A DNA stretch of 32,080 bases from an uncultured Bacillota bacterium (GTDB lineage: Bacteria > Bacillota_I > Bacilli_A > ML615J-28 > CAG-313), in contig ONHH01000024.1 in NCBI GenBank assembly GCA_900317575.1, forward strand, positions 1 through 32,080, in the 5' to 3' direction. Numbering within the stretch: position 1 is the first letter of the stretch; every line of letters begins with the position of its first letter. A program made the position numbers and the translations under genes. The notes below the pieces were generated by a model. The model searched no databases, was not told where the DNA came from, and saw only the letters and a program-made list of their open reading frames with translations. This document shows, piece by piece, positions 1 through 8,783 of the stretch.

Positions 1-1271
1 TATATTATTGAACTAAGATAATGCATGGTATCTATATTCATTTTAGTAACATATTCATTAGTTTTACTATCATATTCTTCATAATAGAGTTCAAAATCAT
101 GATTACTATATGTTTTATTTGGAGTTATTATTTCAAATTCATCAATTAATTTACTTATATTACTTAAGGTTACATAACATTTATCATCATTAATTAAAAG
201 TTTTGGAAATGCTTCATAATATACACCAGTTATTCCAAGTGTATTAAATGTATTAATTCTCCCTTCTTTAAGTTCTACATCATTCCAATATCTTTTTTCA
301 TAGGCTTTTAATATTTTTATCTGTTCTAAATATGGAAGGATATTATTTGGTATGATTAAATAATTAGTAAAATCTGGTACAATTAAATCGTAGTCTATAA
401 CATAAGCAATGTTATAATATTTTGCATAGCTATATAAGTAATTGATGTAGTGAGTGGTCGTTTTCCTCTTACTTATGAATTCTTCATAATCTATATCATT
501 AACTAATTCACAAGAGAAACCATTTTTATCATTTATAATTACTATTTCTGGATAAGGAACCTCTATTTCTAATGCTTTTAAATAATAATAGAATAATGAA
601 TCAGATAATTTATCTACTTTACCATTAACTTTTAAATCATAATAGTTATAAAAATTTATTTCTCTTTCTTTAAATGCTATTCTACTCTTAAGTCTTGTTA
701 CTAGCAATTCAAAATCTTCATCGCTTAAGTTAGTAAAAGCATCATCATATTTAAATCTAATAGATTCTACTAAATCTAAATTATCATACGTTCCATTACC
801 AGATATATATGCTACAAATAGACGATATCCATAATATCTATCATTTCTTTTTTCAACTATTTCGATAAGTATTTTTTTATTATCTATAAGATAAGTATTT
901 TTAATGTCGTTGTAATCATAAGGATAAGGTCTTTCAATTGCATATCTAGTAATACTATTTCTATTTTTTGGTATAGAATAATAAGTGTCTTTTTTATATA
1001 ATATTTTAGATTTACCTGTTAATTCCCCTATATAATCTTCACTAAATCTAAAATAGCGTTTTATATCTTGATATAGTGGTGAAAATTCAACAAATATACC
1101 ACTTGTTCCAGAAAAAGTACCCATTATATTATATTTAATATCATCAAAATGCTCTTCAAACTTTACAAAACTTAGATCCTTTTCTTCTTGTTCTTTATCT
1201 CTATCTTTCTTACAACTAGTTACTATAAATATAGATAATATTATGATAAATAATAATATACATTTTTTCAT
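1..1271 (-). CDS. Lipoprotein of unknown function, 3' part cut by window edge
   Basis: An open frame starts with ATG at 1271-1269 and stays open to the window edge, giving 423 codons without a stop; the C-terminus lies outside. The N-terminus is a clear lipoprotein signal: MKK, a hydrophobic run of Ile/Leu/Phe, then the lipobox VTSC with Cys20, followed by a charged Lys/Asp/Glu linker. The mature part is rich in Tyr, Asp, Lys and Ile and shows no motif I recognise; no repeat or transmembrane segment follows the signal. The start is supported by an AGAGG ribosome binding site about 9 bases upstream and a good promoter just before it, so the gene is a separate unit downstream of the ribosomal terminator. 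It should be attached to the outer face of the membrane. Function unknown; export and lipidation are well supported. Confidence 0.85.
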   Translation of the reverse strand, partial: MKKCILLFIIILSIFIVTSCKKDRDKEQEEKDLSFVKFEEHFDDIKYNIMGTFSGTSGIFVEFSPLYQDIKRYFRFSEDYIGELTGKSKILYKKDTYYSIPKNRNSITRYAIERPYPYDYNDIKNTYLIDNKKILIEIVEKRNDRYYGYRLFVAYISGNGTYDNLDLVESIRFKYDDAFTNLSDEDFELLVTRLKSRIAFKEREINFYNYYDLKVNGKVDKLSDSLFYYYLKALEIEVPYPEIVIINDKNGFSCELVNDIDYEEFISKRKTTTHYINYLYSYAKYYNIAYVIDYDLIVPDFTNYLIIPNNILPYLEQIKILKAYEKRYWNDVELKEGRINTFNTLGITGVYYEAFPKLLINDDKCYVTLSNISKLIDEFEIITPNKTYSNHDFELYYEEYDSKTNEYVTKMNIDTMHYLSSII

Positions 1272-1289
1272 AACTCATACCTCTTTTGA

Positions 1290-1319
1290 ATTATACCATG
1301 TTTTAACCTTTTTTACCAA
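1290..1319 (-). promoter_or_regulatory. Sigma-A type promoter for the lipoprotein gene
   Basis: On the minus strand a perfect TATAAT (1290-1295) lies 18 bases downstream of TTGGTA (1314-1319), a four-of-six match to TTGACA. It lies about 20 bases before the lipoprotein start and directly after the ribosomal operon terminator, where a new promoter would be needed. Confidence 0.65.
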
Positions 1320-1320
1320 A

Positions 1321-1348
1321 TAAAAAGATTCCTCTAATAAGAGGAATC
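1321..1348 (-). terminator. Rho-independent terminator of the S10-spc-alpha operon
   Basis: Read on the minus strand, a perfect 9-bp stem (GATTCCTCT / AGAGGAATC, 1340-1348 with 1327-1335) with a 4-base loop is followed by TTTTTA (1326-1321). It lies 12 bases after the rplQ stop codon. Confidence 0.93.
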
Positions 1349-1360
1349 CTATTTTATTAA

Positions 1361-1723
1361 TTATTCTACGAATTCAATGATTGCCATTTCTGTTGCGTCA
1401 CCTCTACGTGGACCAAGTTTTAATACTCTTGTATATCCACCGTTACGGTTAGCAAATTTTGGAGCAATTTCACTAAATAGTTTTTGAATAGCGTAATTGT
1501 TTTCTTCGTCTTTTTCAAAACGTACAAGTTTAGCTGCTTGTCTTCTAGCTGCTAAGTCGCCTTTTTTACCTAATGTAACCATTCTATCAGCTAATTTTCT
1601 TAATTCTTTAGCTTTTGCTACAGTAGTTTCAATACGGCCATTTAATATTAAATCAGTTACTAAGTCACGGAATAGGGCTTTACGCTCAGCACTATGTTGA
1701 CTAAATCTGCGATATTCTGCCAT
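1361..1723 (-). CDS. rplQ: Large ribosomal subunit protein bL17
   Basis: This 120-residue protein is the bacterial ribosomal protein bL17, which binds 23S rRNA near the peptide exit tunnel. The N-terminus shows the family pattern: MAEYRRF, then [16 protein letters not shown] and the motif [19 protein letters not shown]. The C-terminus has the usual [16 protein letters not shown] followed by a short beta strand. The length is normal for the short Gram-positive form. It is the last gene of the ribosomal operon, 23 bases after rpoA, with an AAGGAG site before its ATG and a terminator immediately after. Confidence 0.98.
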   Translation of the reverse strand: MAEYRRFSQHSAERKALFRDLVTDLILNGRIETTVAKAKELRKLADRMVTLGKKGDLAARRQAAKLVRFEKDEENNYAIQKLFSEIAPKFANRNGGYTRVLKLGPRRGDATEMAIIEFVE

Positions 1724-1746
1724 TTTAATCTCCTTCTATCTTTCGA

Positions 1747-2829
1747 TTATTCTTCATCATCTGATTCATCTTCATCTTCATCATCTAAATCAAAGTTGAA
1801 AGTACTATTCTTTAAACTTAAGCCTTTAGAGTGAAGAACTTGGATTACTTGTTTTAATGATTTACGTCCTAAGTTTCTGATCTTCATCATTTCTTCTTCT
1901 GTCTTATCGATTAAATCACGAACTGTATTGATTTGTGCTCTCTTTAGACAGTTATAAGGACGAATATCTAAGCCTAATTCCTCTAGAGGTAGATCTAATA
2001 AGACATTGTCTACCTTTTCTTTTTCTTGAGTCATGTAATCTTTTTGAGCAATTTCAGTATTTAATGTTTCGATTACTTCATAATGATTGATTAAGAATCT
2101 AGCAGCAAGAGTGATTGCGTTAGTAGCAGTGATTGAACCATTAGTCCAAACTTCTATAACTAATTGATCACAGTCGAAATCATCTTCATAACGAGTCTTA
2201 CTAACTTCATATTTACAACGATCTACTGGAGTAAATATTGAATCTATTGCAAGATAGCCATTTAGACGAGTATATTCATCTTTACAATATAATTTATTGT
2301 TTTCAGTACTTGATACATAACCTACACCATTACGTACTAATAGACGCATATCTAAAGTTTTACCTTTTGATAAAGTACAGATTACTTGATCTTTATTAAC
2401 TACTTCGATGAAATCTTGTCCTTCAACATTAATTTGACCTGCTGTTACTGCAAATTCATTATCAGTATCATTAGTGAAATTAAGAGAAACTTCATATGTT
2501 TGATCTTGATCACCAAAATCACCTTTTTCACAATCTTCACGATTAATAGTAAAGATAATGTTTTTAATATTAAGAATGATTTCAGTTACATCTTCTTTAA
2601 TTCCTTCAACTGCACAGAATTCATGAGCTACGCCTTCAATTTTTACCGCAAGTGCTGCTGCACCTGGGATTGAAGAGATAAGAACTCTTCTTAAAGAATT
2701 ACCTAAAGTCATACCATAGCCACGTTTAAGTGGTGATATTTTTAACTTACAGTAATTATCATCAACAGTTCCATCTTCAAGTGGAATTAGCTCTAATTTT
2801 GGTTTTATAAATTCAATTCTTTTATTCAT
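1747..2829 (-). CDS. rpoA: DNA-directed RNA polymerase subunit alpha
   Basis: Alpha subunit of RNA polymerase, the dimer that nucleates assembly of beta and beta' and contacts upstream promoter DNA and activators. The N-terminal assembly domain spans roughly residues 1-235, with the typical LKRGYGMTLGNSLRRVLLSS-like stretch near residue 35 (here ending VLISS) and the GAAALAVKIEG segment. The C-terminal helix-hairpin-helix domain is at about 275-335, with ELGLDIRPYNCLKRAQI and RNLGRKSLKQV. At 360 residues it is longer than most bacterial alphas (about 310-330). The excess includes an acidic tail of almost only Asp and Glu in the last 14 residues. It lies between rpsK and rplQ, the standard alpha-operon position, with an AGGAGG site before the start. 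Confidence 0.98.
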   Translation of the reverse strand: MNKRIEFIKPKLELIPLEDGTVDDNYCKLKISPLKRGYGMTLGNSLRRVLISSIPGAAALAVKIEGVAHEFCAVEGIKEDVTEIILNIKNIIFTINREDCEKGDFGDQDQTYEVSLNFTNDTDNEFAVTAGQINVEGQDFIEVVNKDQVICTLSKGKTLDMRLLVRNGVGYVSSTENNKLYCKDEYTRLNGYLAIDSIFTPVDRCKYEVSKTRYEDDFDCDQLVIEVWTNGSITATNAITLAARFLINHYEVIETLNTEIAQKDYMTQEKEKVDNVLLDLPLEELGLDIRPYNCLKRAQINTVRDLIDKTEEEMMKIRNLGRKSLKQVIQVLHSKGLSLKNSTFNFDLDDEDEDESDDEE

Positions 2830-2880
2830 TAATTCCTCCTATAAAAGTATGAATTGTGTATTTATTGTATAGTTTATCTC

Positions 2881-3267
2881 TTATACGTGACGAGGTTTTG
2901 GAGGACGACAACCATTATGTGGAATTGGTGTTACGTCTTGAATTGAAACAATTTGTAAATGTGCTACTTGTAAAGCTCTAATTGCTGATTCACGACCTGG
3001 GCCTGGACCTTTAACTACAACTTCTACTTTTTGCATACCATTATCTACAGCTGTTTTGCCTGCAGCTTCTGCTGCTGTTTGTGCTGCGAATGGAGTAGAC
3101 TTTTTACTACCTTTAAAGCCAACTGCACCTGCAGATGACCATGCAACTACATTACCTTCAGGATCAGTAATAGTTACAATTGTATTATTATAAGTTGAGT
3201 GAATATGAGCAACTCCTAATGGAACGCTCTTCTTAACTCTACGTTTACGAACTACTTTTTGTGCCAT
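2881..3267 (-). CDS. rpsK: Small ribosomal subunit protein uS11
   Basis: uS11 lies on the platform of the 30S subunit and helps shape the E site and the interaction with the Shine-Dalgarno helix. The 128-residue protein has the basic N-terminus [13 protein letters not shown], the family core [19 protein letters not shown] and [20 protein letters not shown], and the conserved C-terminus [17 protein letters not shown]. The length is typical. The start is fixed by AGGAGGT a few bases upstream, and rpsM ends 16 bases before it. Confidence 0.98.
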   Translation of the reverse strand: MAQKVVRKRRVKKSVPLGVAHIHSTYNNTIVTITDPEGNVVAWSSAGAVGFKGSKKSTPFAAQTAAEAAGKTAVDNGMQKVEVVVKGPGPGRESAIRALQVAHLQIVSIQDVTPIPHNGCRPPKPRHV

Positions 3268-3283
3268 TATTTGTTACCTCCTA

Positions 3284-3649
3284 TTATTTCTTCTTATTAG
3301 CTACTGTCTTAGCAGGGCCTTTTCTTGTACGAGCATTTGTTCTTGTTCTTTGACCTCTTACAGGAAGACCTTTACGATGTCTAAGTCCACGATAGCTTCC
3401 AATTTCCATTAATCTCTTGATATCCATTGCGGTATCACGACGTAAGTCACCTTCTACCTTATGTTGTGCTACGCCTTGACGGATTAATGTTAATTCTTCT
3501 TCATTTAAATCTTTTACTCTTTTAAGTGGATCAATACCAGCATCTGCTAAAATTTTAGCTGCTGTTGGTCTACCGATACCATAAATATATGTTAATGAAA
3601 TTCCAATATTCTTTTCATTTGGAATATCAACACCTGCGATACGTGCCAT
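3284..3649 (-). CDS. rpsM: Small ribosomal subunit protein uS13
   Basis: uS13 sits on the head of the 30S subunit and forms intersubunit bridges with 23S rRNA and uL5, contacting the P-site tRNA through its tail. The 121 residues begin [14 protein letters not shown] and include the helix-hairpin-helix segment [14 protein letters not shown]. The family stretch [19 protein letters not shown] follows, then the basic tail [19 protein letters not shown]. The length is normal. The ribosome binding site AGAGGAGG abuts the rpmJ stop codon, indicating coupled translation. Confidence 0.98.
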   Translation of the reverse strand: MARIAGVDIPNEKNIGISLTYIYGIGRPTAAKILADAGIDPLKRVKDLNEEELTLIRQGVAQHKVEGDLRRDTAMDIKRLMEIGSYRGLRHRKGLPVRGQRTRTNARTRKGPAKTVANKKK

Positions 3650-3662
3650 ATTATGCCTCCTC

Positions 3663-3779
3663 TTATCCTTGTCTTTGTTTGTGTTTAGGGTAAGCAGAGC
3701 AAATTACCATAACACGTCCATGTCTTTTAATTACTTTACATTTATCACAAATAGGTTTAACTGATGGTCTAACCTTCAT
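3663..3779 (-). CDS. rpmJ: Large ribosomal subunit protein bL36
   Basis: A 38-residue gene. The protein begins [19 protein letters not shown], continues with [19 protein letters not shown] and ends in TAA at 3663-3665. The four zinc ligands of the zinc-binding form of bL36 are visible: Cys11, Cys14, Cys27 and His33. bL36 stabilises 23S rRNA folding in the large subunit. It lies between infA and rpsM, the standard place in Gram-positive operons, with an AGGAGGT site before its start. Presence of the zinc form together with a zinc S14 means this operon has at least two zinc-dependent ribosomal proteins. Confidence 0.96.
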   Translation of the reverse strand: MKVRPSVKPICDKCKVIKRHGRVMVICSAYPKHKQRQG

Positions 3780-3839
3780 GTGTGTTACCTCCTAAATTTT
3801 AAAACAACGAATTGTTTATTGCTCATTAAATATTAATCG

Positions 3840-4061
3840 TTATTTATAACGATATGTAATTCGTCCACGTGTTAAATCATATGGCGATATTTCGACAGTC
3901 ACTTTATCACCTGGTAAAATGCGGATCGTATGCATACGTATTTTACCAGAAACGTGGGCTGTAATAACTTGACCATTTGCGGTAAGCTTTACTTTAAATA
4001 CAGTATTAGGTAATACTTCAACGACTGTTCCTTCGGTTTCAAATACATCATTCTTTGACAT
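3840..4061 (-). CDS. infA: Translation initiation factor IF-1
   Basis: IF-1 binds the A site of the 30S subunit during initiation and assists IF-2 and IF-3. The 73-residue protein is a single S1-type OB fold with the family pattern [19 protein letters not shown], then a Gly-Lys-Ile-Arg segment ([17 protein letters not shown]) and the end [18 protein letters not shown]. The length matches the family. It starts 24 bases after the adk stop; in many relatives map stands between these two genes, but there is no room for it here. An AGGAG site precedes the ATG. Confidence 0.98.
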   Translation of the reverse strand: MSKNDVFETEGTVVEVLPNTVFKVKLTANGQVITAHVSGKIRMHTIRILPGDKVTVEISPYDLTRGRITYRYK

Positions 4062-4085
4062 TATTCTTCTCCTATACCGCCAGCA

Positions 4086-4736
4086 TTAATTGAATTTCTT
4101 TAGTGCTTCAACGATTAAATTAGTAGTATGTTCAGCACTCTTATTAGAATCAATAGTTATAAGAAGATTTCTTTTCTTATAATATTCAATTAATGGTTCT
4201 GTTTGTTCGCTATATATAGCAAGTCTTGTCTTAATTGTTTCTTCGTTATCATCTTTTCTTTGAATTAATGGAGCACCACATACATCACAAATACCATCTT
4301 TCTTTGGTTTCTTTGTAACTAAATTGTAGCTTGCGTCACATTTAGAACATAAACGACGATTAACAATTCTTTGAATAATTAATTTATGATCAACATCTAG
4401 ATCGATTGTAGCATCTAGTTTCATTCCTAATTCTTTTAGAATATCATTTAATTTATCTGCTTGATTAATATTTCTTGGAAATCCATCAAGTAGGAAACCT
4501 TTTTTACAATCATCTTGACTTAAACGATCTTTAACAAGACCACATGTAACTTCATCAGGTACAAATTTACCATTGTCAATTAGTTCTTTAGCAATTTTAC
4601 CTAATTCAGTTTGATTCTTTATTGCTTCACGAAACATGTCTCCAGTTGAGATATGGGGGATGCCGTAGATCTTAACTAAGTCTGCGGCAGCAGTCCCCTT
4701 ACCAGAACCAGGAGCACCTAGTAATATTAGATGCAT
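4086..4736 (-). CDS. adk: Adenylate kinase, zinc-binding long form
   Basis: Cytosolic enzyme that interconverts AMP + ATP and two ADP. The 216-residue protein carries the P-loop GAPGSGKGT at residues 7-15, the AMP-binding STGDMFR at 30-36, the LDGFPRN segment near 83-89 and the Arg of the LID domain. The LID has four cysteines, Cys130/133 and Cys150/153, the structural zinc site seen in Gram-positive adenylate kinases. It follows secY, 24 bases downstream, with an AAAAGGAG site. All catalytic features are present, so an active enzyme is expected. Confidence 0.98.
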   Translation of the reverse strand: MHLILLGAPGSGKGTAAADLVKIYGIPHISTGDMFREAIKNQTELGKIAKELIDNGKFVPDEVTCGLVKDRLSQDDCKKGFLLDGFPRNINQADKLNDILKELGMKLDATIDLDVDHKLIIQRIVNRRLCSKCDASYNLVTKKPKKDGICDVCGAPLIQRKDDNEETIKTRLAIYSEQTEPLIEYYKKRNLLITIDSNKSAEHTTNLIVEALKKFN

Positions 4737-4760
4737 TAATTCTTTCTCCTTTTGATCATT

Positions 4761-6080
4761 TTACATGAAGCCACGATAGTCTTGAGACTGAGTAGCTGTC
4801 TTAATTTGCTTAAATGTCTCAATGGCTACACCAACTACGATCATTAATGATGTACCACCAATTTGTACACTTGATGGTAAGTTAGTAAAGATTAAACCTA
4901 CAATCATTGGTAATGCCGCAAGAATAGCTAAGTATGTTGCGCCTAGTAGGGTAATCTTAAATAATACTTTTGAAATATATTGAGCTGTTGCTTCACCAGG
5001 TTTAACACCAGGAATATAAGCATTTTGCTTCTTTAAGTTATCACTAATCTTATCTGGATTAATTTGTAAGAAAGAATAGAAGAAGCTAAAGATAAATATT
5101 AAAATAATATATATAGCAAATCCTATTGGTTTCTTGAAACTAAATACGATTGTCCACCATTCACTTACTGTCTTACCACTATTTTCTAAGAAATTAATAA
5201 TAGTTGTAGGGAAAGATAAAAGTGTTGATGCGAAGATTACTGGGATAACTGAAGCACTATTAAGCTTTAATGGAATATTTGAATCTTGATTTCCAGCAAA
5301 TCTTGATGCAGCTGGACGGTTAGCATATTGAATAGGAATCTTTCTTACTAAACCTTCCATCCATACAACACCAACAATTATTGCAACGAATAGTAATAAT
5401 ACTAATACATAATACAAGATACCTTGCCATTGTAATACGCCATCAGTATAATAAGTACCTGTCTTAGATCCTAAGAAGTATTCCCAAAGTGATGTCATCA
5501 TTGTAGGGAAGCTTGCGATGATACCAGCAGTAATCATCATTGAAGCACCATTACCAACACCATGAGCACTCATTTGATCGGCAAGCCATAGTACAAATGC
5601 TGAACCAGCTGTTACTACTAATGCCATATAAATATATGTAAAGATATCATATTCAGTATTAGGAACATATTGGAAGAATTGATAATTGTAGCTTACTTTG
5701 TAACCAACAATTAATGCAAGACCTTCAACAAATGCAAGGAATAGAGCGATGTAACGAGTCCATCTATTTAATTTTTCTTTTCCTGCTTCACCTTCTTCTG
5801 CCCATTCAGCAAATTGAGGTACGATATCCATTTGTAATAATTGAACAATGATACTAGCGTTAATATAAGGGCTAATACCTAAAGCTAGAATTGAGAAGCT
5901 TTGTAAAGCACCACCGGTAAAGATATCTAAGAATCCAAAGATTGATGTAGATGTAGTACCCTGAGAAAATTCTACAAAAGGTAATCTAATATGTACACCA
6001 ACACGCCAGATAAATAGGCATAAAGCTGTAAATAATATTGCAAGAATTAATTTCTTATTCTTTGAAAAGAATGCAGCCAT
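4761..6080 (-). CDS. secY: Preprotein translocase subunit SecY
   Basis: Central channel of the Sec translocon in the cytoplasmic membrane, which moves unfolded preproteins outward with SecA and SecE. The 439-residue protein is strongly hydrophobic with the ten-helix pattern of the family. Recognisable stretches are the first helix after KNKKLILAILFTALCLFIWR, ALGISPYINASIIVQLL near residue 70, GNGASMMITAGIIASFP near 180, IPIQYANRPAA near 250 and PGVKPGEATAQYI near 355. The C-terminus ends QDYRGFM. Only one base separates it from the rplO stop, so its ribosome binding site lies inside rplO. It is presumably used by the exported proteins encoded at 18.4-25.9 kb. Confidence 0.98.
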   Translation of the reverse strand: MAAFFSKNKKLILAILFTALCLFIWRVGVHIRLPFVEFSQGTTSTSIFGFLDIFTGGALQSFSILALGISPYINASIIVQLLQMDIVPQFAEWAEEGEAGKEKLNRWTRYIALFLAFVEGLALIVGYKVSYNYQFFQYVPNTEYDIFTYIYMALVVTAGSAFVLWLADQMSAHGVGNGASMMITAGIIASFPTMMTSLWEYFLGSKTGTYYTDGVLQWQGILYYVLVLLLFVAIIVGVVWMEGLVRKIPIQYANRPAASRFAGNQDSNIPLKLNSASVIPVIFASTLLSFPTTIINFLENSGKTVSEWWTIVFSFKKPIGFAIYIILIFIFSFFYSFLQINPDKISDNLKKQNAYIPGVKPGEATAQYISKVLFKITLLGATYLAILAALPMIVGLIFTNLPSSVQIGGTSLMIVVGVAIETFKQIKTATQSQDYRGFM

Positions 6081-6081
6081 C

Positions 6082-6522
6082 TTACTTGCCCTCGATTGTT
6101 CCGCCAGCTTTGACTATTTTTTCTTCAGCAGCCTTTGATAACTTAGCTACTTTAAATGTTAATGCTTTATCTAATTCGCCAACTGCGAGTACTTTAACTC
6201 CTTCATATTCCTTTTTAATTAAGCCGACTTTCTTTAGTGATTCACTATCAACTACAGCACCAGCTTCAAATTTGTCATTAATTTGTTTTAAATTAACAAC
6301 TGCATATTCATGAGCGTGAATATTTGTAAAACCTCTCTTAGGAATACGTTTGAATAATGGAGTTTGTCCACCTTCATAACCAGGTCTTACACCTCTTCCA
6401 CGAGCATTTTGTCCCTTAGTTCCACGGCCAGCTGTTTTACCAGTTCCGCTTCCAATTCCACGACCTACTCTTTTACGATCACGTACTGCACCATCAGCAG
6501 GTTTTAATTCATTTAATTTCAT
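6082..6522 (-). CDS. rplO: Large ribosomal subunit protein uL15
   Basis: uL15 is a late-assembling 23S rRNA-binding protein of the 50S subunit. I take the start at 6522 ([12 protein letters not shown], 146 residues) rather than the longer in-frame start at 6546. AGGAGGC stands 5-6 bases before the shorter start, and MKLNELKP is the family N-terminus. The extended basic Gly/Arg region [20 protein letters not shown] and the following [15 protein letters not shown] are diagnostic. Translation start overlaps the end of rpmD by a few codons' distance, with the SD lying across the rpmD stop codon. Confidence 0.97.
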   Translation of the reverse strand: MKLNELKPADGAVRDRKRVGRGIGSGTGKTAGRGTKGQNARGRGVRPGYEGGQTPLFKRIPKRGFTNIHAHEYAVVNLKQINDKFEAGAVVDSESLKKVGLIKKEYEGVKVLAVGELDKALTFKVAKLSKAAEEKIVKAGGTIEGK

Positions 6523-6532
6523 TGTTTGCCTC

Positions 6533-6721
6533 CTACTCTTCTTCAACAGTTACTAAATGAGCAACTGTTTTAGCCATTGCTTTAACTTCTGGATTATTAG
6601 GACGGTAAGAAACAGAACCTACTTTTCCTAAACCTAAAGCTTTTAGAGTGGCTTTTTGATTCTTAGTGATGCCAATAGGACTTCTAAATAATGTAATTTT
6701 TAATTGATTTTTATCAGCCAT
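6533..6721 (-). CDS. rpmD: Large ribosomal subunit protein uL30
   Basis: Small 50S protein of 62 residues with the uL30 pattern: [29 protein letters not shown] and [20 protein letters not shown] chose the ATG at 6721 (MADKNQL) rather than an in-frame GTG three codons upstream, because AGGTGAG sits about six bases before the ATG and would be partly inside the coding region otherwise. It is the short bacterial form. It lies between rpsE and rplO as in the standard spc order. Confidence 0.95.
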   Translation of the reverse strand: MADKNQLKITLFRSPIGITKNQKATLKALGLGKVGSVSYRPNNPEVKAMAKTVAHLVTVEEE

Positions 6722-6733
6722 AGTTCTCACCTA

Positions 6734-7237
6734 TTAAAGAATTTCTTCTTTAGCCTTTCCTCTAACTTGTGCAACTTCTTCAGCTGTACGTACTTGCATT
6801 AAAGCATTGAATGTAGCTCTAACAATATTAATTGGTGTATTTGAACCTTGTGATTTAGATACGATATCTTGGATACCAGCAAGTTCTACTACGTTACGAA
6901 CAGGACCACCTGCTACGATACCAGTACCTTCAGGAGCTGGTTTAAGAAGTACTCTACCAGCATCTTGAACACCGATAATTTCATGAGGAATAGTAGTACC
7001 TACAACTGGAACATTAATAACATTCTTTTTAGCATCTGCTAGTGCTTTCTTGATAGCTTCAGGAACTTCACCAGCTTTACCAGTACCGAAACCAACACGG
7101 CCTTTACGGTCACCAATAACTACTAAAGCAGCAAAACGCATTCTACGACCACCTTTTACTACTTTGGTAATACGATTAATGGTAACAACACGTTCTTCGA
7201 ATTCTTTTTCTTCTTCTCTTCTATTTTGCTTTTCCAT
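6734..7237 (-). CDS. rpsE: Small ribosomal subunit protein uS5
   Basis: uS5 takes part in decoding accuracy and mRNA unwinding at the entry of the 30S subunit. In 167 residues it shows the N-terminal double-stranded-RNA-like domain ([19 protein letters not shown], then [20 protein letters not shown]) and the C-terminal domain with [21 protein letters not shown]. The charged N-terminal helix is of usual size. An AGGAGGT site lies at the end of rplR, so the two genes are likely coupled. Confidence 0.98.
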   Translation of the reverse strand: MEKQNRREEEKEFEERVVTINRITKVVKGGRRMRFAALVVIGDRKGRVGFGTGKAGEVPEAIKKALADAKKNVINVPVVGTTIPHEIIGVQDAGRVLLKPAPEGTGIVAGGPVRNVVELAGIQDIVSKSQGSNTPINIVRATFNALMQVRTAEEVAQVRGKAKEEIL

Positions 7238-7247
7238 GTGTTACCTC

Positions 7248-7610
7248 CTAGAATTTTAATCCTGCTTCTCTTGCAGCATCTGCTAAAGCTTGAACTCTAC
7301 CATGATATAAGAAACCAGCACGGTCAAATACAACTTCTGTAATACCAGCTTTTAAAGCTCTTTCAGCTAGAGTTTTACCTACTAATTTAGCAGCTTCTAC
7401 ATTAGAACCATTCGCAAATTTATTTTCCTTTTCAAAGCTAGAACTAGAAACTAGTGTAATACCTTTAGTATCATCAATAATTTGAGCAGAAATATTCTTA
7501 TTAGAACGGAATACTGCAAGACGAGGTCTTTCAGTAGTACCACTTAATGTTCTACGAATATGTTTATGACGTTCAGCTCTAGCAATTTTCTTATCTTGAA
7601 TCTTAATCAT
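7248..7610 (-). CDS. rplR: Large ribosomal subunit protein uL18
   Basis: uL18 binds 5S rRNA and, with uL5, attaches it to the central protuberance of the 50S subunit. The 120-residue protein shows [27 protein letters not shown] and ends with [28 protein letters not shown], both typical. The GGAGAG site is about 13 bases from the ATG, a longer spacing than for its neighbours, so initiation here may be weaker or coupled to rplF. Confidence 0.97.
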   Translation of the reverse strand: MIKIQDKKIARAERHKHIRRTLSGTTERPRLAVFRSNKNISAQIIDDTKGITLVSSSSFEKENKFANGSNVEAAKLVGKTLAERALKAGITEVVFDRAGFLYHGRVQALADAAREAGLKF

Positions 7611-7631
7611 ATTATACTAAGTCTCTCCTTT

Positions 7632-8168
7632 CTATTTAGCTTTCTTTCCTTCTTTACGACGAATATATTCGCCATGATAGTGGATACCTTTACCTTTATA
7701 TGGTTCAGGTTTACGTACTTTACGAACATTAGCCGCAAATTCACCAACTAGTTGTTTATCAGCACCAGTTATATGAATTTCAGTTGGATTAGGAACAGTT
7801 ACAGTTAAGCCCTTAGGTACTACGAATTCTACTGGATGAGAATAACCAGCAGCAAGTACTAATTTAGTACCTTGTAATTGAGCACGGTAACCAACACCAA
7901 CAATTTCAAGAACCTTTTCAAATTGTTCATTTACACCAACTACCATATTATGGATGTTAGCACGAGTTGTTCCATGTAATGAACGATGAATACGATCATC
8001 ACTTGGACGAGTAACATGAATTTCAGTTCCTTCTACTTTAACACCAATTTCCTTATTAAATGTGTAAGATAATTCACCTTTGCCACCTTTAACAGTAATT
8101 GTATTATCTTTTACTTCAACAGTAACGCCTGCAGGAATAGTAATAGGTTTATTTCCAATTCTTGACAT
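7632..8168 (-). CDS. rplF: Large ribosomal subunit protein uL6
   Basis: uL6 lies near the factor-binding site of the 50S subunit. I place the start at 8168 ([15 protein letters not shown], 178 residues), not at the in-frame ATG at 8183, since AGGAGG is directly before the former and this is the family N-terminus. Two similar beta-alpha domains are visible, with [16 protein letters not shown] in the first and [25 protein letters not shown] in the second. Its ribosome binding site overlaps the rpsH stop codon. Confidence 0.97.
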   Translation of the reverse strand: MSRIGNKPITIPAGVTVEVKDNTITVKGGKGELSYTFNKEIGVKVEGTEIHVTRPSDDRIHRSLHGTTRANIHNMVVGVNEQFEKVLEIVGVGYRAQLQGTKLVLAAGYSHPVEFVVPKGLTVTVPNPTEIHITGADKQLVGEFAANVRKVRKPEPYKGKGIHYHGEYIRRKEGKKAK

Positions 8169-8176
8169 ATATCCTC

Positions 8177-8569
8177 CTACCAAACATAAGCAATGACTTC
8201 GCCACCAAGTTTTTGTTTTCTTGCTTCACGATCAGTCATAACTCCGTTTGAAGTTGAAATTACTGCAATACCTAAACCATTAAGAACTTTTGGAAGTTCA
8301 GTTGATTTAGCATATACTCTAAATCCAGGTTTACTAATTCTCTTTAAACCTTTAATTACTCTTTCCTTATTAATGTACTTAAGAGTTACTTTAATAACAC
8401 CTTGTTTTCCATCTTCAATCTTTTCATATTCTGCAATGTAACCTTCATTCTTTAAAACATTAAGAATTTCAAGTTTAATTCTTGATGCAGGTAATTCTAC
8501 TTCTTGATGTTTTGCTTGATTAGCATTACGAATTCTAGTTAACATATCTGCAATTGGATCAGTCATCAT
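8177..8569 (-). CDS. rpsH: Small ribosomal subunit protein uS8
   Basis: uS8 is a primary 16S rRNA-binding protein of the 30S platform; in E. coli it is also the repressor of the spc operon. The 130-residue protein has [19 protein letters not shown] at the N-terminus and the RNA-binding C-terminus with [19 protein letters not shown] and GGEVIAYVW. Two consecutive ATG codons begin the frame; with AAGGAGGT upstream either could be used, which changes only one Met. Confidence 0.97.
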   Translation of the reverse strand: MMTDPIADMLTRIRNANQAKHQEVELPASRIKLEILNVLKNEGYIAEYEKIEDGKQGVIKVTLKYINKERVIKGLKRISKPGFRVYAKSTELPKVLNGLGIAVISTSNGVMTDREARKQKLGGEVIAYVW

Positions 8570-8588
8570 AATTGTCTAGACCTCCTTC

Positions 8589-8774
8589 TTACCAGCTTGA
8601 CTTTGTAACGCCAGGAATTTGTCCTTTATATGCAAGATCTCTTAAGCAGCAACGGCAAAGTTTGAACTTGCGATATACAGAATGAGGGCGTCCACAACGT
8701 TCACAGCGAGTGTATTCTTGTGTACTAAATTTATGCTTTTTATTGCATTTAACTTTTTGAGATGTTTTAGCCAT
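8589..8774 (-). CDS. rpsZ: Small ribosomal subunit protein uS14, zinc-binding type Z
   Basis: Short S14 of 61 residues, needed for 30S head assembly. The zinc knuckle is complete: Cys24 and Cys27 (CERC) with Cys40 and Cys43 (CRCC). The rest matches the type Z form: [18 protein letters not shown] and the tail [11 protein letters not shown]. The longer zinc-free S14 is not in this window. Some lineages name this gene rpsN. An AGGAGG site precedes the start. Confidence 0.97.
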   Translation of the reverse strand: MAKTSQKVKCNKKHKFSTQEYTRCERCGRPHSVYRKFKLCRCCLRDLAYKGQIPGVTKSSW

Positions 8775-8783
8775 AAAAACCTC

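Noticed and set aside
1497-1700. Plus-strand open frame opposite rplQ, and the similar ones opposite rpoA, rplE, rplX, rplV, rplD, the protease, fba and mfd
   Set aside because: They lie wholly within well-supported minus-strand genes, lack ribosome binding sites and give low-complexity translations typical of antisense frames.
8169-8183. Longer N-terminus of uL6 from the ATG at 8183
   Set aside because: It would contain the AGGAGG site within the coding region, and MSRIGNKP is the conserved family start.
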